Positions 5,707 through 9,615 of a DNA stretch of 9,615 nt are shown here, one piece after another. Origin of the DNA: Bacteroidales bacterium UBA5342 (GTDB lineage Bacteria > Bacteroidota > Bacteroidia > Bacteroidales > UBA5342). The translations under genes were made by a program, and so were the position numbers. The stretch covers positions 1-9,615 of the forward strand of contig DHQI01000038.1 of assembly GCA_002408065.1 (NCBI GenBank), in the 5' to 3' direction. The notes beneath the pieces are model-generated. The model had not been told where the DNA came from and did no database searches. It saw only the letters and a program-made list of their open reading frames with translations. Each line of letters begins with the position of its first letter. Within the stretch, counting starts at the first letter, position 1.

Positions 5707-7032
5707 ATGGAGATTTTAGTGAAGATTGCTCAGTTTTTACTGAGTTTAACAATTTTGGTATTAGTTCATGAGATGGGGCACTTTTTGTTGGCGCGTTTGT
5801 TTAAAATTCGTGTTGAAAAATTCCGCATCTTTTTTGATTATAAATACACATTGTGGAAAAAGAAAATTGGTGAAACCGACTTTGGGTTTGGTTGGATACC
5901 TTTAGGTGGTTATGTGAAGATATCCGGAATGATCGATGAATCGATGGATACGGAACAAATGAAAAAGCCTCCGCAGCCTTGGGAGTTTCGTTCAAAACCC
6001 GCGTGGCAGCGCCTTTTGGTAATGGTGGCGGGTGTGTTGTTTAATTTAATTTTTGCTTGGCTACTATATGCTATGTCTTTGGGTGTGTGGGGTGAGCGTT
6101 ACTTGCCTAACGATAATATAAAAGACGGGGTCGTGTGTACTGAAGTAGCTGAAGAGGTTGGTTTTCAGACAGGTGATAGAATAGTGAGCATTTATGGTGA
6201 AGAGGTAGAGCGTTTCTCGGAAATCAATGCGCGCATTTTAATGGATGCACCGGGAGAGGTTCAGGTACTTCGTAATGGGCAATTGGAAAATGTTTATGTG
6301 CGAAGCGATGAGGTCGGAAAAATTCTAAGGGCCAATACTTTGCTGTTTACTGCGCCACGTATCCCTTTTAGAGTAGGACAGTTGTCGCACGGCGGTGGGG
6401 CTGAAGGGGCTGGTTTGCAGGTTGGCGATGAGTTGTTAGCCGTTAATGGGCAGAAGTTATCTTTTTTTGATCAGTATGCAAAAGCATTAAAAGCTTATGC
6501 CGGCACATCGGTGCAATTGGCATTTTTGCGTGAGGGCGTAGAGATGACACAGCAGGTTAAGATAGATAGTTTGGGTAAGATTGGTGTTTATGCTGTTTCT
6601 CCTTACGATATTTTAGGAATTGCTTCGCATAGTTATTCTTTTGGTGAGTCTATTCCTTTGGGTTTTAAAAAGGCCAAAGAAGAAACGTCCAACTATATCA
6701 AACAGTTGAAATTAATTGCTTCGCCACAAGTGAAGGCATCGGAGTCTTTGGGAGGTTTTATTACCATTGGGAGCATCTTTCCCGGTTTTTGGAGCTGGGA
6801 GGCCTTTTGGAGTCTGACAGCATTCCTGTCTATTATTTTAGGGGTGATGAATATATTACCAATCCCGGCTTTAGATGGTGGTCATGTGATCATCCTCTTG
6901 TTTGAAATGCTTACAGGTCGTAAACCTAATCAACGTTTTCTGGAAGTCATACAGATGTTAGGAATTTTCTTAATCTTAGCCTTGGTGATTTTTGCCAATG
7001 CTAATGATTTAATCCGGCTTTTTATGAAATAA
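5707..7032 (+). CDS. rseP: Site-2 intramembrane zinc metalloprotease RseP
   Basis: RseP cuts substrates within the membrane: in E. coli it releases sigma-E by cleaving anti-sigma RseA after DegS, and it also clears signal-peptide remnants. This copy has 441 residues, close to the E. coli 450. The zinc site HEMGH lies at 21-25 in the first membrane helix, and the third zinc ligand is Asp390 in NILPIPALDGGH (382-393). Between them are the membrane-reentrant GWIPLGGYVKISGM block (62-75), a second helix at about 104-124, and two PDZ domains (about 135-205 and 221-290, with GAEGAGLQVGDELLAVNGQ at 231-249). Two further helices are near 365-385 and 415-432. No anti-sigma or sigma gene is in the window, so the local substrate is unknown. 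It follows cvpA closely and probably shares its transcript. Confidence 0.96.
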   Translation: MEILVKIAQFLLSLTILVLVHEMGHFLLARLFKIRVEKFRIFFDYKYTLWKKKIGETDFGFGWIPLGGYVKISGMIDESMDTEQMKKPPQPWEFRSKPAWQRLLVMVAGVLFNLIFAWLLYAMSLGVWGERYLPNDNIKDGVVCTEVAEEVGFQTGDRIVSIYGEEVERFSEINARILMDAPGEVQVLRNGQLENVYVRSDEVGKILRANTLLFTAPRIPFRVGQLSHGGGAEGAGLQVGDELLAVNGQKLSFFDQYAKALKAYAGTSVQLAFLREGVEMTQQVKIDSLGKIGVYAVSPYDILGIASHSYSFGESIPLGFKKAKEETSNYIKQLKLIASPQVKASESLGGFITIGSIFPGFWSWEAFWSLTAFLSIILGVMNILPIPALDGGHVIILLFEMLTGRKPNQRFLEVIQMLGIFLILALVIFANANDLIRLFMK

Positions 7033-7262
7033 AACCTGATAGATGACGTTGTATATATGCCTGATAGAATAAAAGTATTTTCAAAATATCTGTTTCGTTT
7101 GAAAATAAATCATTCGTGTCACTCTTTTAGTTGAGATAATTTTCATTGAAACACAGTGCTTAGTAATGCAATAAATTTGTATTTTTGATGTTTTAATTTA
7201 CTTTTGTGTTTGGAGATATTCTCTAATTGCCTGATAATTTGTGAAAAGACAATTGTTTTGTT

Positions 7263-8837
7263 ATGAAAATAGCCAATAAATTTATTTTAACGTTAGCCAT
7301 TATTTCTGTATTTACTGCTTGTGGTGGTTCCGGTTCCTCTGCTTCTTTGCAATCTCCTTTAGATCCTGATGTGTCTTTGACAACAGGTTGGGAGTATAAT
7401 AGTGAAGATTATGCCGGCATTCAAATTTCTCCTTATGGAGGCCAAAAAGCTGCACCTGGTCTTAATTTTATTGAAGGAGGAACCTTCACTATGGGACGTA
7501 ATATGGAAGATCCTATGGGAAATTGGAATAATACACCACGCCGTGTGACGGTGAGTTCTTTTTTTATGGATCAGTATGAGGTGTCTAATGCCGACTGGAA
7601 ATCGTATATGTGGTGGTTGAATTTGGTTTTTCATAACACACCGGAAATTGTTCGTGAGGCTACCCCTGATACTTTGGTATGGGCAAGGGCTCTTTCGTAT
7701 AATGATCGCATGATTAATAATTATTTACGTCACCCGGCTTACAATGAATACCCTGTGGTAGGTATCAGTTGGGAGCAGGCTCAAGCCTATTGTTTATGGC
7801 GTACTGACCGTGTCAATGAGAAGTTAATGGTGGACATGGAGATTATGGAACCGGTTGATTATGCTACCATAAAAACGATGGATGATCAGCAAGCTATCAA
7901 TGAAATGATTTTTACCACACGAAAGTATATGTCCGTGGCGGGCTATCAGCCTGCGCGAGGCGAAAATGCTTTGTTCGATGCTTATGCTGCTGAAAAGAAA
8001 GTAGGGGTAGAAGACGGAATTTTATATCCTGAATACCGCTTGCCTACAGAAGCAGAATGGGAATATGCAGCTTATGGTATGATCTCGATGGAAGGTGAAG
8101 AGGGCTACTCTGATACACGTTTTTATCCTTGGGATGGCACTGACTTCCGTAACACTGAGATAGGTGCAGCATATCAAGGGCGTATGATGGCTAACTTTGC
8201 ACGTGGTCGCGGCGACTATATGGGGATAGCTGGTACATTAAACGATGGAGGTGACTATACGATGCCTATTTGGGCTTTTCAACCGAATGATTTTGGACTG
8301 TATAACATGGCTGGTAATGTGAATGAATGGGTGGCCGATGTATACCGTGCCAGTTCATCTGAGCTTGTGCAGGGTAAAAACCCGTATCGTGGTAACCGTT
8401 TTCAAAAACCTTTAATGGTAGATACTATTATAGACGGAGTAGAATCCCAAGTGGTGGCTCTTGATAAATACGGTCGTGTGATGTACGAGGATTTTTCTGA
8501 TTCTACATTTGCGGACAGGTATCCGCGTTCTGACTTACGTAATTTTAAAGATGGTGACCCAACGTCCAGTTATAGTGAAAACGATTGGAATATAGAAATG
8601 CCTGTGGATGTTGCTACAGCTAATCTTTATGCCCCAGATGGTCAAGAGGGAGAAGGGATGCTTTCGCCTGGGTTGACCAATACGGTGCGTGTGTACAAAG
8701 GTGGTAGCTACGATGATAGAGCTTACTTTTTGAACCCGGCGACACGTCGTTATTTAGAGCAGAATCGTGCAAAATCAGATCTGGGTTTCCGCTGCGCCAT
8801 GGATCGTATAGGTCCACCGGTCAGCTATGAGAATTAA
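7263..8837 (+). CDS. gldJ: Gliding motility / type IX secretion lipoprotein GldJ
   Basis: GldJ is an outer-envelope lipoprotein needed for gliding and for a stable type IX secretion machine in Flavobacterium. This 524-residue copy (F. johnsoniae about 560) has lipobox FTAC with Cys20 and then a formylglycine-generating-enzyme (SUMF1-like) fold: EGGTFTMGRN (71-80), YPVVGISWEQAQAYC (163-177), RLPTEAEWEYAA (259-270), NMAGNVNEWVADVY (348-361), VRVYKGGSYDDRAYF (475-489) and GFRCAMDR (508-515). Stretches such as DTLVWARALSYN, NYLRHPAYNEYPVVG and NDFGLYNMAGNV match GldJ rather than GldK or an enzyme, and I see no FGE-type active-site cysteine pair. murF directly follows, the gene order I recall for gldJ in F. 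johnsoniae. A 230-base gap upstream suggests its own promoter. Presence implies type IX secretion, though not necessarily gliding. Confidence 0.93.
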   Translation: MKIANKFILTLAIISVFTACGGSGSSASLQSPLDPDVSLTTGWEYNSEDYAGIQISPYGGQKAAPGLNFIEGGTFTMGRNMEDPMGNWNNTPRRVTVSSFFMDQYEVSNADWKSYMWWLNLVFHNTPEIVREATPDTLVWARALSYNDRMINNYLRHPAYNEYPVVGISWEQAQAYCLWRTDRVNEKLMVDMEIMEPVDYATIKTMDDQQAINEMIFTTRKYMSVAGYQPARGENALFDAYAAEKKVGVEDGILYPEYRLPTEAEWEYAAYGMISMEGEEGYSDTRFYPWDGTDFRNTEIGAAYQGRMMANFARGRGDYMGIAGTLNDGGDYTMPIWAFQPNDFGLYNMAGNVNEWVADVYRASSSELVQGKNPYRGNRFQKPLMVDTIIDGVESQVVALDKYGRVMYEDFSDSTFADRYPRSDLRNFKDGDPTSSYSENDWNIEMPVDVATANLYAPDGQEGEGMLSPGLTNTVRVYKGGSYDDRAYFLNPATRRYLEQNRAKSDLGFRCAMDRIGPPVSYEN

Positions 8838-8846
8838 TTTCTAATG

Positions 8847-8876
8847 AAAAGCTGCTCAAAACGAGTAGCTTTTTTT
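8847..8876 (+). terminator. Rho-independent terminator between gldJ and murF
   Basis: AAAAGCTGCTC (8847-8857), loop AAAAC, then GAGTAGCTTTT from 8863, with one G-U pair, form an 11-base-pair stem that runs into an uninterrupted T tract (8870-8876). It begins 9 bases after the gldJ stop. The murF start is only 11 bases beyond its end, so murF either depends on readthrough or is transcribed from a promoter inside gldJ. Confidence 0.8.
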
Positions 8877-8887
8877 ATGCTATTTCA

Positions 8888-9615
8888 ATGATTATGAATA
8901 TAGAATCTTTATATCACGTCTTTTGTGAGGCGGGTGCGGTAACTACGGATAGCCGCAATTGTCCTTCTGGAAGTGTGTTCTTTGCTTTGAAAGGTGATAG
9001 TTTTAATGGTAACCTATATGCCGCAAAGGCTTTGGAGGCTGGTTCTGCTTATGCGGTAGTTGATGAAGCTGAGGTGGTAAGGAGTGAGCGTTTTATTTTG
9101 GTAAATGATGTACTAAGGACATTGCAGGAACTGGCTAATTACCACCGTAAACAAATGGCAATGCCTATTATTGCTATTACCGGGAGTAATGGAAAAACGA
9201 CCACCAAAGAATTATTAGCAACGGCCTTGATGCCCAAATATAAACTGCATTACACTCAGGGGAATTTTAATAATCATATTGGTGTGCCGCTTACCCTTTT
9301 ACAGTTGACCAAAGATCATGAGCTGGCTATTGTGGAAATGGGTGCCAATCATCCGGGAGAGATTGCTGATTTGTGCCAAATTGCTGACCCCGATTTTGGC
9401 ATTATTACAAATATTGGGCGAGCTCACCTTGAAGGCTTTGGTTCGTTTGAGGGTGTGGTAAAAACCAAAGGCGAACTGTATGATTACATCCGGGAAAAAC
9501 AGGGAATTGTTTTTTACAATGCCAATAATGAGATTCTTAAGAAATTAAGTACAACAATTACAAAACGGATTTCGTATGGCAAAGGAAACGCCTCGTTTAT
9601 TGGTGAGCCCATACA
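8888..9615 (+). CDS. murF: UDP-N-acetylmuramoyl-tripeptide--D-alanyl-D-alanine ligase MurF, 3' end beyond the window
   Basis: MurF adds D-Ala-D-Ala to UDP-MurNAc-tripeptide with ATP, the last cytoplasmic step of peptidoglycan precursor synthesis. About 242 of the usual 430-450 residues are present. Motifs in order: VTTDSRNCPSGSVFFALKG (18-36), typical of the N-terminal substrate-binding domain; the Mur ligase P-loop ITGSNGKTTTKE (97-108); GNFNNHIGVPLTLL (125-138); the Mg-binding Glu in VEMGANHPGEI (149-159); NIGRAHLEGFGS (175-186); and VKTKGEL (191-197), with the likely carbamylated Lys. Met codons at 8888 and 8894 both fit; the latter (MNIESLY) is perhaps the more usual start. The sequence ends mid-gene before the C-terminal domain. 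Bacteroidota sometimes carry MurF fused to alanine racemase; that cannot be judged here. Confidence 0.95.
   Translation, partial: MIMNIESLYHVFCEAGAVTTDSRNCPSGSVFFALKGDSFNGNLYAAKALEAGSAYAVVDEAEVVRSERFILVNDVLRTLQELANYHRKQMAMPIIAITGSNGKTTTKELLATALMPKYKLHYTQGNFNNHIGVPLTLLQLTKDHELAIVEMGANHPGEIADLCQIADPDFGIITNIGRAHLEGFGSFEGVVKTKGELYDYIREKQGIVFYNANNEILKKLSTTITKRISYGKGNASFIGEPI

Noticed and set aside
7180..7241. Promoter boxes for gldJ: TATTTTTG at 7180-7187, or TTTG 7209-7212 with TAATTTG 7235-7241.
   Set aside because: The first matches TAnnTTTG but has no -33 box at the right distance; the second has an imperfect -7 box and a 22-base gap. Neither can be trusted without start-site data.
7263..8837. 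Reading the SUMF1-like protein as an active formylglycine-generating enzyme or as GldK.
   Set aside because: No FGE-type active-site cysteine pair is seen, several long stretches match GldJ, and the murF neighbour supports gldJ.

Overview
The window reads as a chromosomal stretch of a member of the Bacteroidota, at moderate to low GC. Three things point there: a gldJ gene followed directly by murF, almost no recognisable Shine-Dalgarno sequences, and a DUF2271 / thioredoxin / ApbE / DUF4266 / DUF3570 operon of a kind I associate with this phylum. The order or genus cannot be fixed from the sequence alone.

Layout. (1) Positions 2-190 (+) are the end of an open frame cut by the window edge; it begins with a piece of a GIY-YIG endonuclease sequence that occurs again near 4663. 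(2) Positions 3696 to 306 (-) hold a tight five-gene operon, in transcription order: DUF2271 lipoprotein, periplasmic thioredoxin, ApbE flavin transferase, small DUF4266 lipoprotein with a CGC tail, and DUF3570 outer-membrane protein. Four genes overlap by 1-4 bases at their junctions; the last follows after a 10-base gap. (3) Positions 3788-4427 (-) are a wrecked AraC-family regulator gene with three frame changes, an in-frame stop and a lost middle. (4) Positions 4535-4687 (+) are a GIY-YIG endonuclease gene cut to 50 codons, followed by about 450 bases in which I recognise nothing. (5) From 5134 to the right end (+) come housekeeping and gliding genes: cvpA-like, rseP, gldJ, a terminator, and murF, which runs off the window.

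How the genes may work together. ApbE covalently attaches FMN to a Ser/Thr in a Dxx[S/T]GA[S/T] type motif of exported proteins. No FMN_bind domain is encoded here, but the DUF2271 lipoprotein carries DAVTGATIS at residues 100-108, a near-ideal acceptor motif, and weaker SGAS motifs occur in the DUF4266 and DUF3570 proteins. With a WCAPC thioredoxin and a CxC-tailed lipoprotein in the same operon, this looks like a self-contained flavin and thiol redox system of the cell envelope, with DUF3570 as its outer-membrane part. The family grouping is known to me; its function is not, and the electron-transfer idea is inference. The right half is ordinary core biology: RseP intramembrane proteolysis, GldJ for gliding and type IX secretion, and MurF for peptidoglycan precursor synthesis.

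The operon and the dead regulator lie between two copies of a 22-base GIY-YIG-derived sequence in the same reading frame, with broken genes at the right-hand end. This fits a cassette inserted or rearranged at GIY-YIG sequence and now decaying at one side.
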